64,000 nt of DNA from Chitinophaga sp. MM2321 (lineage in GTDB: Bacteria; Bacteroidota; Bacteroidia; Chitinophagales; Chitinophagaceae): NCBI RefSeq assembly GCF_964033635.1, contig NZ_OZ035533.1, forward strand, positions 3,410,001 through 3,474,000. The letters run 5' to 3'. The first letter of the stretch is position 1. The number at the start of each line of letters is the position of its first letter. This document shows positions 9,259 through 17,336 of the stretch, one piece after another. The notes beneath the pieces are model-generated. The model searched no databases. It had not been told where the DNA came from and saw only the letters and a program-made list of their open reading frames with translations. The position numbers and the translations under genes were made by a program.

Positions 9259-10104
9259 ATGTCTTCAAGAAGAAACTTCCTGCTCCAGGCCACGCTGGGT
9301 ATAGCAGCCACCACTATTTCACCATTTGCAGCCAGTGCGGTCAGCAGTAATAATTATAAAGATGAAAAATCACAACTGGCGGTAGGAATAGCGGGATATA
9401 CCTTTGCCAAGGTGGATTTAGATCAGGCGATCCAAATCATGAACCGGGTAAATATTAAGTATATCTCTGTAAAAGATATGCATCTGCCTTTAAACAGCAG
9501 TCCGGAAAAGATCCGCGAGGTATTGGCGAAGTTTTCCGCTGCCGGCATCAAGGTATACACGGTAGGCGTGATTTATATGAAATCAAAACAGGCCGTGGAT
9601 GAAGCTTTTGAGTACGCTAAAAAAGTAGGCGTTCCTTTAATAATAGGCGTACCCAATCCCGATTTACTGGACTATACAGAAGAAAAAGTAAAGGCTTATA
9701 ATATACGGCTGGCTATTCATAATCATGGTCCGGAAGATGCCCTTTATCCCGGTGCTAAAAATGCATACGACCACATCAAAAACAGGGATGCAAGAATGGG
9801 TATCTGTCTTGATATCGGTCATGCCACCAGGGCCGGTGAAGATCCTGCAAAAGTAGTGTCATCATACAAAAACAGGGTTTTTGATCTCCATATAAAAGAT
9901 GTTACACTGGCTGCCAAAGATGGTAAAGCAATAGAGATAGGAAGAGGGATCATAAATTTTGCAGCATTGATAAAGGCGTTGGAGAAAATCAAATACCAGG
10001 GCGTGTGCAGCATAGAATTTGAAAAAGACATGAATGACCCACTGGCAGGGATTGCAGAATCAACGGGCTATTTCAGGGGTGTAGCCAATACTGTAGGTAA
10101 ATAA
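9259..10104 (+). CDS. Exported sugar phosphate isomerase/epimerase-like TIM barrel protein
   Basis: 281 residues. The N-terminus SSRRNFLLQATLG followed by a short hydrophobic segment and an Ala-rich region ending in AASA is a twin-arginine signal. The remainder is an AP endonuclease 2-type TIM barrel with the metal-site segments AIHNHGPED, CLDIGHA, DLHIKDV and SIEFEKD all present. Such exported proteins are common in Bacteroidota and are thought to act on free sugars or sugar derivatives; the substrate here is unknown. It stands alone on the plus strand, divergent from the efflux operon, and ends in a strong shared terminator. Confidence 0.88.
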   Translation: MSSRRNFLLQATLGIAATTISPFAASAVSSNNYKDEKSQLAVGIAGYTFAKVDLDQAIQIMNRVNIKYISVKDMHLPLNSSPEKIREVLAKFSAAGIKVYTVGVIYMKSKQAVDEAFEYAKKVGVPLIIGVPNPDLLDYTEEKVKAYNIRLAIHNHGPEDALYPGAKNAYDHIKNRDARMGICLDIGHATRAGEDPAKVVSSYKNRVFDLHIKDVTLAAKDGKAIEIGRGIINFAALIKALEKIKYQGVCSIEFEKDMNDPLAGIAESTGYFRGVANTVGK

Positions 10105-10109
10105 TCAGT

Positions 10110-10170
10110 TTACATTATATCAGCACAAAAACCTGCACTGGATGCAGGTTTTTGTGCTGATATAATGTAA
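10110..10170. terminator. Perfect 28-bp hairpin between convergent genes
   Basis: The arms 10110-10137 and 10143-10170 are exact reverse complements, with a 5-base loop CTGGA. The core contains AAAAACCTGCA/TGCAGGTTTTT, so each strand has T residues inside the arm. It lies 5 bases after the isomerase-like gene and 33 bases after the slipin gene, which run toward each other, so it should stop transcription from both sides. Confidence 0.85.
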
Positions 10171-10203
10171 GACAAAAGAGCCGTTGACAGCATAGCCTGC
10201 TGT

Positions 10204-10983
10204 CTACTCCTTCTTATCTTTATAATGATCCAGGAATGGTTTCAGCAAATCAATCGGGATCGGGAAAATAGTCGTAGAATTCTTTTCTGTGGCGATCTCG
10301 CGCAGTGTCTGCAGATACCGCAGCGTCAGCGCACTGGGTTCGCTGCTTAAAATCCCGGCGGCATCTGCCAGTCGTTGTGAAGCCTGGAACTCACCTTCAG
10401 CAGCAATCACTTTTGAACGGCGTTCCCTTTCAGCTTCGGCCTGCTTGGCCATCGCCCGCTGCATCTCCTGTGGCAGGTCAATCTGTTTTACTTCCACATT
10501 AGATACTTTAATTCCCCATGGCTCTGTATTGGAATCAATGATCTGCTGCAATTTATGATTGATCTTATCACGTTGTGACAACAGGTCATCCAGTTCTGAT
10601 TGTCCCAATACACTCCGCAACGTTGTTTGCGAAAGCTGGGAAGTAGCCACGAGAAAATTCTCCACTTCCACAATAGCCTTCTCCGGCTGAATAACGCGGA
10701 AGTAAATAACTGCATTTACTTTAACAGAAACGTTGTCCTGCGTGATCACATCCTGCGGAGGCACGTCCATCACCACCGTACGCAAACTCACTTTCACCAG
10801 CTTGTCGATCAGTGGGATAAGGAGAATAAGCCCCGGCCCGCGTACACCATTTGTACCTAATCGTCCCAACCGGAAAACCACGCCCCGTTCATATTCGCGC
10901 AGAATCCTGATAGAGTTGGCGAGTATGATCAACACAAAAAAGAAAATAACTAAAGAAAATACCGTGATATTTTGCATGAGCAT
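10204..10983 (-). CDS. Slipin (SPFH/band 7 stomatin-like membrane protein)
   Basis: 259 residues. One N-terminal membrane helix (about 6-25) is followed by [12 protein letters not shown], the typical start of a band 7 domain, which runs to about 190; a charged helix with [19 protein letters not shown] follows. Slipins form membrane-bound oligomers. The gene lies 15 bases after an NfeD gene; this pair is widely conserved in bacteria and archaea, and in Pyrococcus the NfeD protease cuts the C-terminal part of its stomatin partner. The hydrophobic C-terminal region here (about 210-250) would be the expected target. The latter is inference by family. Confidence 0.93.
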   Translation of the reverse strand: MLMQNITVFSLVIFFFVLIILANSIRILREYERGVVFRLGRLGTNGVRGPGLILLIPLIDKLVKVSLRTVVMDVPPQDVITQDNVSVKVNAVIYFRVIQPEKAIVEVENFLVATSQLSQTTLRSVLGQSELDDLLSQRDKINHKLQQIIDSNTEPWGIKVSNVEVKQIDLPQEMQRAMAKQAEAERERRSKVIAAEGEFQASQRLADAAGILSSEPSALTLRYLQTLREIATEKNSTTIFPIPIDLLKPFLDHYKDKKE

Positions 10984-10998
10984 TAATTTAAAAATCAG

Positions 10999-12264
10999 TT
11001 ATACTGGTTCTACTGTCAGTTCAAGATTATTAATTTCTACTACGCGCACCTTTTCACCTATCGCTATCTTACCGGTAGTGGCTACCGCATTCCACGTTTC
11101 TCCATGCACCCGCACCCTGCCCACCGGATTCAGTTCATCCAATGATTCGCCTATATCTCCCAACAATCCTTCTATACCTGTAACAGGTTTTGCCCGTTGT
11201 GCTTTCAGTCCAAACCCAAGTACAACAAGGAAAAATAAGGTAGATATAAAAACAGAAGAGATGATAACACTGCGGGAAATAGTCACCACATTGAAACCCG
11301 GGTCCGCAGGCACCAGCATCATAGAGCCTAATAAGAGGGAAACCGCGCCGCCAATAGCTAACAAGCCATGACTGACAATTTTTATTTCCAGTAAAAACAG
11401 GATGATAGCGAATACGATCAGTGCCAGCCCGGCGTAATTGACCGGCAGCGTATGCAAAGAATAAAATGCGAGTACCAGCGAGATGGCACCAACAATACCC
11501 GGAAGAATGGCGCCCGGATTATACAGCTCAAATAAAACACCAAAAAAGCCCAGCAACATCAAAGCATAGGCGATATTAGGATCACTGAGTACATCCAGTA
11601 CTTTTTCTCCCATTCCCATCTCCAGGGATATTATTTTTGACGATTTTGTATGAAGTGTAACTGTTCCCGAAGGCAGTTCAATGGTTTTTCCGTCAATCTG
11701 TTGCAGGAGCGACTGCAAATCCGGTGCAACGAGGTCTGTCACCTTCTGCTCAAGGGCTTCATTTTCAGTAATGGAACGACTGTTACGCACCGCTTCTTCT
11801 CCCCACTGCCCGTTGCGGTTCCGTTTTTCTGCAATAGCCCTGATAAAGGCTGCGGCATCATTGGTTACTTTCTCCTGCATGGTAGTATCACCTTGTCCTA
11901 TACCAACCGGATGCGCGGCGCCGATATTGGTGCCTGGCGCCATTGCGGCGATATTTGCAGCCATCGTGATAAAAACACCGGCCGATCCCGCACTTGCCCC
12001 CGCAGGCGCTACATATACAACAACAGGCACCGGAGACGTAAGTATATCACTGACAATCACCCGGGTGGATTTTAGTAAGCCACCGGGAGTATTGAGATAA
12101 ATAACCAGGCATTCCGCCTTTTCTGTAGCAGCCATTGCAATTCCCCTATGAATAAATGATGCGGCAACAGGATTAATATTACCATCAATTTTCATGGTGA
12201 CAACTGTTTGCGCTGCAAGCAGTATGGGTAAGAAAAAGACAGGAAAAAAGAGAAGATGCTTCAT
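10999..12264 (-). CDS. NfeD-family membrane serine protease
   Basis: 421 residues from the ATG at 12264; an in-frame ATG at 12303 would add 13 residues in front of the signal peptide, and I prefer the shorter form because MKHLLFFPVFF begins a normal signal. A ClpP-like domain follows, with the nucleophile in PAGASAGSAG (Ser94) and the probable general base Lys132 in EKVTND, spaced as in the Pyrococcus 1510-N protease. Four or so membrane helices (about 235-360) and a C-terminal OB-fold NfeD domain close the protein. This is the long NfeD1b type. It is cotranscribed with the slipin and probably processes it. Confidence 0.9.
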   Translation of the reverse strand: MKHLLFFPVFFLPILLAAQTVVTMKIDGNINPVAASFIHRGIAMAATEKAECLVIYLNTPGGLLKSTRVIVSDILTSPVPVVVYVAPAGASAGSAGVFITMAANIAAMAPGTNIGAAHPVGIGQGDTTMQEKVTNDAAAFIRAIAEKRNRNGQWGEEAVRNSRSITENEALEQKVTDLVAPDLQSLLQQIDGKTIELPSGTVTLHTKSSKIISLEMGMGEKVLDVLSDPNIAYALMLLGFFGVLFELYNPGAILPGIVGAISLVLAFYSLHTLPVNYAGLALIVFAIILFLLEIKIVSHGLLAIGGAVSLLLGSMMLVPADPGFNVVTISRSVIISSVFISTLFFLVVLGFGLKAQRAKPVTGIEGLLGDIGESLDELNPVGRVRVHGETWNAVATTGKIAIGEKVRVVEINNLELTVEPV

Positions 12265-12360
12265 AAACACGGATCTATATTGAATGAAGCGCAGTCCTTG
12301 CATGAAAAAGCGTTACTGTAATTTACTACATTTAATGATCAGTTACAAGGATGCAAAAAA

Positions 12361-14739
12361 CTATTCCATTTTCAGGCTCGTTACCGGATTTAGTAAGGCA
12401 GCCTTTATACTTTGATAACTGACGGTCAGCAAGGCGATAAAAATGGTTGCTATACCTGCCAGTGCAAACATCCACCATTCAATTTTAATTTTGTAGGCGA
12501 AGTGTTGCAGCCATTCATTCATAGCAAGCCAGGCAACAGGAAATGCCACCAGCAGGGCGATAACAATCAGCTTCAGGAAGTCGTTGGATAACATCGCTGC
12601 AATATCAGGCACAGATGCGCCGAGTACTTTCCGTACACCAATTTCTTTGGTACGTTGTGCTGCTGTAAATGTGGCCAGGCCAAACAAATCAAGACAGGAA
12701 ATAAAAATAGCGAGGAATGCAAAGTAATTGGAGAGCTTACTCACTACCTGTTCGCTTTTATACAGCCGTGTATACTCCTGATCAGAAAACTGGTAGGTGA
12801 ATGGAAATTTTGGATTCAATTTTTTACAGATCTTTTCCAATCCGGCCAGTGCTTCTTTGGTCCTGCCTTTCCGAGTACGAACGAGGATCGTTCCCCATGA
12901 CCAGCTTTCATCCAGGCGGATAATCAGTGGATCAATGACCTGGTGTATAGAATTGAAATGAAAATCTTTAAGCACGCCGATGATTTGTCCCTGGTGCCTT
13001 CCCCATGTTATTGATTGACCGATGGGTTGCTGATAACCCATGCGCTTTACGGCAGTTTCATTCAATAAAAAACCTGTAGAATCCGTACCAAAGGCAGTAG
13101 AGAAATCGCGCCCATCGATTAATTGCAGCTTCATGGTTTTTACAAAATCGTATCCTACCACACCATCTGCAAATGATACCACCTGGCTGGCTTCTTTCCC
13201 CGGCCAACTAATATCTCCTGTATGATGCTCAATAATCGTAGGGGTATTTCTCATTTTTGAAACGCTGAGAATACTATTCATGGCACCGACTTCTTCTTTA
13301 AACAGGTCATACTTTTTTACCAGATCGCCTTCAATCGGAATATATACCAGGTTCTCCCGGTCATAACCAAGATTTTTTGTCTGTATATAATCCATCTGCC
13401 GGTAGATCACGATCATGCTTACCATCAGTATGATGGTAAGTGAAAACTGAAAAACAACGAGCCCCTTGCGGAAATAAGTGGCGCCCAAGCCGGATTTCAA
13501 ACTGCCTTTTAACACCTGTACCGGATTGAGTGAGGAAAGGAACAGCGCAGGATAACTACCGGCTACAAACCCTGTAACCGCCAGCAGTCCAATCAAAGCT
13601 GCCCAGAAACCCGGCTGTGTAACGGGTAGGGCTAATTGTTTTCCTGTAAGGTTATTGAAAGCAGGTAAGAGCAACATAGTTAAAACAACCGCGATAATAA
13701 TAGCGACGAAAGTAAGCAGCATGGCCTCCCCGATAAACTGACCGATCAGCGATGAGCGGGCAGCGCCCACCACCTTACGCAACCCTACTTCTTTAGCGCG
13801 TTTCGCCGATTGTGCAGTGGCCAGGTTCATGAAATTGATGCAGGCGATAAGCAGGATAAAAACAGCCACCAGTGTAAACAGGCGTACGTATTCAATACGG
13901 CCACCGGCAACCTGGCCATTTTTAAAGATGGCATGCAGGTATTTTTCCGGATAAGGTTGCAAATCCAATTCCGTAACAGCTCCTTCCACTTTTGTTGTAT
14001 ACCTGTAGATGAAATCTTTAATCTTGGCGGCTACTTTCACCGGATCGGCTTCCTTACGTAGTTGTATAAACGTAGCCGGAGATGTGTTTCCCCAGTTGTG
14101 TACCCACTTATTTTCTTTTACAAAAGCGGACCAGCTTCTCAGGAAATCAAACTGCTGCGAAGAAGTGGCTGGCAGGTCTTCAAAAACAGCGGTCACCTGC
14201 AGGTCGTCTTTGTTGTCATAGCGGATCATTTTCCCGATAGCGGCTTCCGGGCCCCCGAAAAAATAGGTGGCCATTTTCCGGGAAATAGCAATTCCTGATG
14301 ACAGGTTCAATGCTGTTTCCGCTTTTCCCTGCAACAAAGGATAACTGAACATGCTGAAAAAATCAGCACCTGCAAAGTATCCGTTCATCTTATAGATCTT
14401 ATCACCAACTTCAAAGGTATTGCTGCCATCGGCTGTTGATGCGTATTCCAGACCACTGGCATATTGCACTTCCGGAATAACCCTTTTCAATTCTTCGGCC
14501 AGTAACCCCTGTGTCGGATAACTGGCTTCTATTTTTCCATCGTAATACTGGCGTTCATATACCTGGTATAGATATTTACCATTTACATGAAAGCCATCTA
14601 TACTACGCTCATGATGCAACCAGAGTATAATCAGCAGACTGCTGGTCATGCCGAGGGCAAGTCCTGCAATATTAATAGCAGAAAATATTTTATTGCGAAC
14701 CAGGTTCCGCCAGGTGATTTTTAAATAATTGCTGAACAT
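12361..14739 (-). CDS. Stand-alone eight-helix MacB/FtsX-type ABC permease
   Basis: 792 residues from the ATG at 14739. That start gives MFSNYLKITWRNLVRNK, the standard beginning of this family; an ATG at 14769 would add ten unlikely residues. The protein has two fused halves, each with a MacB core domain and an FtsX domain: coupling segments RAKEVGLRKVVGAARSS (first half) and RTKEIGVRKVLGASV (second half). Helices are near 22-44, 283-305, 330-355, 378-400, 425-445 and three near the C-terminus. No ATPase gene is adjacent, so it must share one encoded elsewhere. Upstream palindromes resemble those of the efflux operon, so the same regulator may control it. Confidence 0.92.
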   Translation of the reverse strand: MFSNYLKITWRNLVRNKIFSAINIAGLALGMTSSLLIILWLHHERSIDGFHVNGKYLYQVYERQYYDGKIEASYPTQGLLAEELKRVIPEVQYASGLEYASTADGSNTFEVGDKIYKMNGYFAGADFFSMFSYPLLQGKAETALNLSSGIAISRKMATYFFGGPEAAIGKMIRYDNKDDLQVTAVFEDLPATSSQQFDFLRSWSAFVKENKWVHNWGNTSPATFIQLRKEADPVKVAAKIKDFIYRYTTKVEGAVTELDLQPYPEKYLHAIFKNGQVAGGRIEYVRLFTLVAVFILLIACINFMNLATAQSAKRAKEVGLRKVVGAARSSLIGQFIGEAMLLTFVAIIIAVVLTMLLLPAFNNLTGKQLALPVTQPGFWAALIGLLAVTGFVAGSYPALFLSSLNPVQVLKGSLKSGLGATYFRKGLVVFQFSLTIILMVSMIVIYRQMDYIQTKNLGYDRENLVYIPIEGDLVKKYDLFKEEVGAMNSILSVSKMRNTPTIIEHHTGDISWPGKEASQVVSFADGVVGYDFVKTMKLQLIDGRDFSTAFGTDSTGFLLNETAVKRMGYQQPIGQSITWGRHQGQIIGVLKDFHFNSIHQVIDPLIIRLDESWSWGTILVRTRKGRTKEALAGLEKICKKLNPKFPFTYQFSDQEYTRLYKSEQVVSKLSNYFAFLAIFISCLDLFGLATFTAAQRTKEIGVRKVLGASVPDIAAMLSNDFLKLIVIALLVAFPVAWLAMNEWLQHFAYKIKIEWWMFALAGIATIFIALLTVSYQSIKAALLNPVTSLKME

Positions 14740-14790
14740 CTTTGTAATCCCTTGATAGCACCTGGTCAATTAATACCATGCCATCATCTA

Positions 14791-14814
14791 ATAATTTATT
14801 AATCAATAAATTAT
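14791..14814. repeat. Perfect 10-bp AT-only inverted repeat
   Basis: Arms ATAATTTATT and AATAAATTAT around AATC. It lies between the activator-like palindromes and the start codon of the permease, so it could be a DNA bend or melting site near the promoter or a weak hairpin in the leader. An all-AT palindrome of this length can also arise by chance in AT-rich DNA. Confidence 0.4.
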
Positions 14815-14834
14815 ATAGACAAAATATGTTTTGC

Positions 14835-14872
14835 TGTTCGGTTCTGACACAAACATTGTTCAATTATGAACA
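14835..14872 (-). promoter_or_regulatory. Palindromic activator sites before the stand-alone permease
   Basis: 14857-14872 reads TGTTCAATTATGAACA, with perfect 6-base arms TGTTCA/TGAACA. 14835-14849 reads TGTTCGGTTCTGACA, which shares its first ten bases with the efflux operon site at 9094. The two start 22 bases apart, again near two helical turns, and lie about 95-130 bases upstream of the ATG at 14739. No clean -24/-12 box was found between them and the gene. Confidence 0.5.
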
Positions 14873-14916
14873 ACCGATTATCCAGGGAGATGAAGAACCG
14901 GGGGAGATAATAATGA

Positions 14917-15930
14917 TCAATGTGCCGCCTTGTAATGTTCCAGCAACAGATCGCCGCCGAAGTCATTTTTAAGATCACGTACAACGGTATGAATATGATT
15001 GGCGTTGTTTTGCGAGTTATCGTATTCAATAATGATAGTAGGCCCTTGTATGCGGTAGTAATAGGGTTTGCCGAGTACATGTTCCGTAGAACCTGCCCAT
15101 GTAAACCAAAGGCTGTCGAGACCCGCCTTTTGTATGTCTTTGAGCATACTGCTGGCAAATAGTTTGGTAAAGCGGTTTACATATAGATTGATGAGCCCCA
15201 GTAACAATTGCTGGTTAGCCGGACTCATTTCCTGGAAGCGAAGGCCGGAAGGATGATCAATCATGGCTTTTCTGCTGGTGGCAGTAATAATTTCAGCGGG
15301 CGCTTTATCAGCGATCACCGCTTTTTGTAATTCCTCCGGCTTTAGCGCATGCAATAATGCAAATCCTTTATCTGTTTCTTCTTTCAATACTTCTTTTCCT
15401 TTTTGCGGCCAGTCGAGTACAATAGCGGGATTTGCTCCCAGAAAAGCGGGGGTACCTGCCACCAGTTCATTTTTATCGGCAGAAAAATTAAAAGCTACAT
15501 GATGACCTTCAAACCGCCAGCCCCAGATATTATTGGCCGCCGGAATACCAAAGAAGGTAATAAAATATTTACCGGGGTCCCGGTAATGATCATCAGCGGG
15601 GCGATGCTCCAACTCTTTTAAAACAAGGTCCAGCTGCATAATGTCGTTTACCTTTTTAACCGTTTCCTCACTTAAAGCCATCTTTAACAGGTCTATGAAC
15701 GCCTTTCGCTGTGCGGTATTCAGCTCATTCATGGAAATCCCTTTCCGGTCGTCCCGGGGTACATAAGAAAAATGATAGCGTTCGCCGGTATCAAAAGGAT
15801 ACAATGTTTTAGCCTGCTGGTCCTTATCCAGGAGGCGGATAAATTTACCGGCCCTGGCAACCATATCCTGTGCCTTGGCAGGAGCAATAACAAAAAGACA
15901 GATGATAACGAGTAAAAAAGACCGGCGCAT
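14917..15930 (-). CDS. Secreted DUF3500 family protein
   Basis: 337 residues. A signal peptide at 1-20 ends in APAKAQ, so the protein is exported. The body matches what I know of DUF3500: a YPFDTGERYHFSYVPRDDRKG segment early on, then FFGIPAANNIWGWRFEGHH and LNFS-like NFSADKN strands, and a C-terminal YYRIQGPTIIIEYDNSQ followed by NHIHTVVRDLKNDFGGD. The many conserved His, Asp and Arg residues suggest an enzyme, but no activity is established to my knowledge. It lies after a terminator and is probably its own unit; the activator-like sites for the next gene begin 45 bases past its stop. Confidence 0.8.
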   Translation of the reverse strand: MRRSFLLVIICLFVIAPAKAQDMVARAGKFIRLLDKDQQAKTLYPFDTGERYHFSYVPRDDRKGISMNELNTAQRKAFIDLLKMALSEETVKKVNDIMQLDLVLKELEHRPADDHYRDPGKYFITFFGIPAANNIWGWRFEGHHVAFNFSADKNELVAGTPAFLGANPAIVLDWPQKGKEVLKEETDKGFALLHALKPEELQKAVIADKAPAEIITATSRKAMIDHPSGLRFQEMSPANQQLLLGLINLYVNRFTKLFASSMLKDIQKAGLDSLWFTWAGSTEHVLGKPYYYRIQGPTIIIEYDNSQNNANHIHTVVRDLKNDFGGDLLLEHYKAAH

Positions 15931-15990
15931 ATATGAGCAGTTTGGATAACCAAGATAATAAAAGGCGCTTTAGAAATTTTATAAATAAAA

Positions 15991-16020
15991 CAGGCTCCGG
16001 GTACAATGACCCGGAGCCTG
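15991..16020 (-). terminator. Terminator after the metallo-beta-lactamase-fold gene
   Basis: A 12-bp GC-rich perfect stem (15991-16002 with 16009-16020) with loop ACAATG. On the minus strand it is followed by TTTTATTTATAAAATTT. It lies 32 bases past the stop at 16052 and should end the first SusC/SusD transcript. Confidence 0.8.
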
Positions 16021-16051
16021 CTATAAACTGCCATCAATCGTATGCTACACC

Positions 16052-17302
16052 TTACCGTGATTCATACGGACCAAACACACTCTTTACCTTATACTGTGCA
16101 TCATCGGGGTCCAGTACAACCACCTTGTACGTTTTGCCGCCCGGTGCTACCCGCACTACAATATGTCCGTAGGTGGCTTTGCACACCTTTTCAATTAGAA
16201 AATCCTGGATCCGGAAATTGGCGTCATGCATGTTTGTCGTAAACACATCCCTTGGTCCCGGATATAAAACGGTAGAAGCTACCCTGTAGAGGACTTCCTC
16301 TCCCGGTTGTGAAGCATGCCATACCTGTCCTACCCATACCCTTGGGCGAACTGTTCTCACATAGAACTCATTCTGCGCATCCAGCCATCCGTGGTGATTG
16401 AAACAGGCTACATCCACTGGTCCTATCACCGGCGCTACATGCGATTCTACATCGTCCCACGCAGCGGAGTAAGGCCATTTATATCCCGGCAAATCGCCTC
16501 CTGTAAAGTAATCAAAGTTGCCATAGCTGATCCTCATCCCATTGCTCAGGTGATTTTCATTCGGAATGGGAGAACCCGCAAAAGAAGAAGGATGAATAAT
16601 GCTGGTAGTGAGTTCCTTCTCTCCGGTCCAGATCACGCCGTTACCGCAAATGTTACGGATAGAGAAACCGGGATAAGCAGCCGGCTTCTTTTTCAATACC
16701 AGCTGATCAGCAACCCCTACCTTAAATTTTTGTGCCTGCATGTGGCCGGCGCCCACCTGGTAACGCACAAATTTGATGTATTCTCCGATGGATTTATCCG
16801 CCACCGCCAGGTCATTAGGGAAATTATAATCCGGGTAAGCCCTGTCAATCATGGTACCGAAAGGGATCTTGTCGTACAGTGCTGTTATACCGAACAGGTT
16901 GTATTTTCCCTTGGTTGATATATTGGCTGAATCATGGATCTCTCCGAAATGATCGCTATGAAAATGGGTGATCAGCGCATAATCAATCACCGGTTTTTTA
17001 GTATCAGGATGGAATTGGCGGACATACTTCTCTACCAGTTCCGGCACTGTCTTTTCGCGGTTGGCCTTAATATGTATGATCTCCTTTGCATCCGGAGCAA
17101 TCTTCATATCGCCGATATCTACTAGCATGGTGGTGCCATCCGGCATTACCAGGAAACTGGCATTGCCGCCTTCACCAATATTGATAAAATGAATATCCAG
17201 GTAACCTTCCTTCCAGGCGGGCAGTGTTGCGCCCTTTTCCTGACCGGCAGCCAGCCTGCAAATGAGCAGGCTGGCGATAAACAAGGTGCCAATCTTCATA
17301 CA
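16052..17302 (-). CDS. Exported metallo-beta-lactamase-fold hydrolase (ComEC/Rec2-like domain)
   Basis: 416 residues from the ATG at 17302, which directly starts the signal peptide MKIGTLFIASLLICRLAAGQ; an ATG at 17329 adds nine residues. The core begins LDIHFINIGEGGNASFLV, the form seen in ComEC-type metallo-beta-lactamase domains, followed by the metal motif THFHSDHFGE and a later CFNHHGWLDA. The motif set suggests a di-metal hydrolase; ComEC-type domains cut nucleic acid, but other exported members have unknown targets. It lies 34 bases after the SusD gene and before a terminator, so it belongs to the SusC/SusD operon and may process the imported substrate at the cell surface or in the periplasm. 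Confidence 0.8.
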   Translation of the reverse strand, partial: CMKIGTLFIASLLICRLAAGQEKGATLPAWKEGYLDIHFINIGEGGNASFLVMPDGTTMLVDIGDMKIAPDAKEIIHIKANREKTVPELVEKYVRQFHPDTKKPVIDYALITHFHSDHFGEIHDSANISTKGKYNLFGITALYDKIPFGTMIDRAYPDYNFPNDLAVADKSIGEYIKFVRYQVGAGHMQAQKFKVGVADQLVLKKKPAAYPGFSIRNICGNGVIWTGEKELTTSIIHPSSFAGSPIPNENHLSNGMRISYGNFDYFTGGDLPGYKWPYSAAWDDVESHVAPVIGPVDVACFNHHGWLDAQNEFYVRTVRPRVWVGQVWHASQPGEEVLYRVASTVLYPGPRDVFTTNMHDANFRIQDFLIEKVCKATYGHIVVRVAPGGKTYKVVVLDPDDAQYKVKSVFGPYESR

Positions 17303-17336
17303 ATTGAAAATTTTACAGGTAAATGTCATGAATGTC

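Noticed and set aside
11790..11800. WGEEAV in the NfeD protease where relatives often have WAEKAV; looked like loss of the catalytic lysine.
   Set aside because: By spacing from the nucleophile (about 38-41 residues) the base should be the Lys of EKVTND, which is present. The dyad is therefore probably intact.
14775..14790. TGGCATGGTATTAATTG on the minus strand before the permease at 14739, as a sigma-54 promoter.
   Set aside because: The -24-like part is good, but the spacing to TTG is three bases too long, and the alternative GG register lacks GC at -12. Not listed as a promoter.
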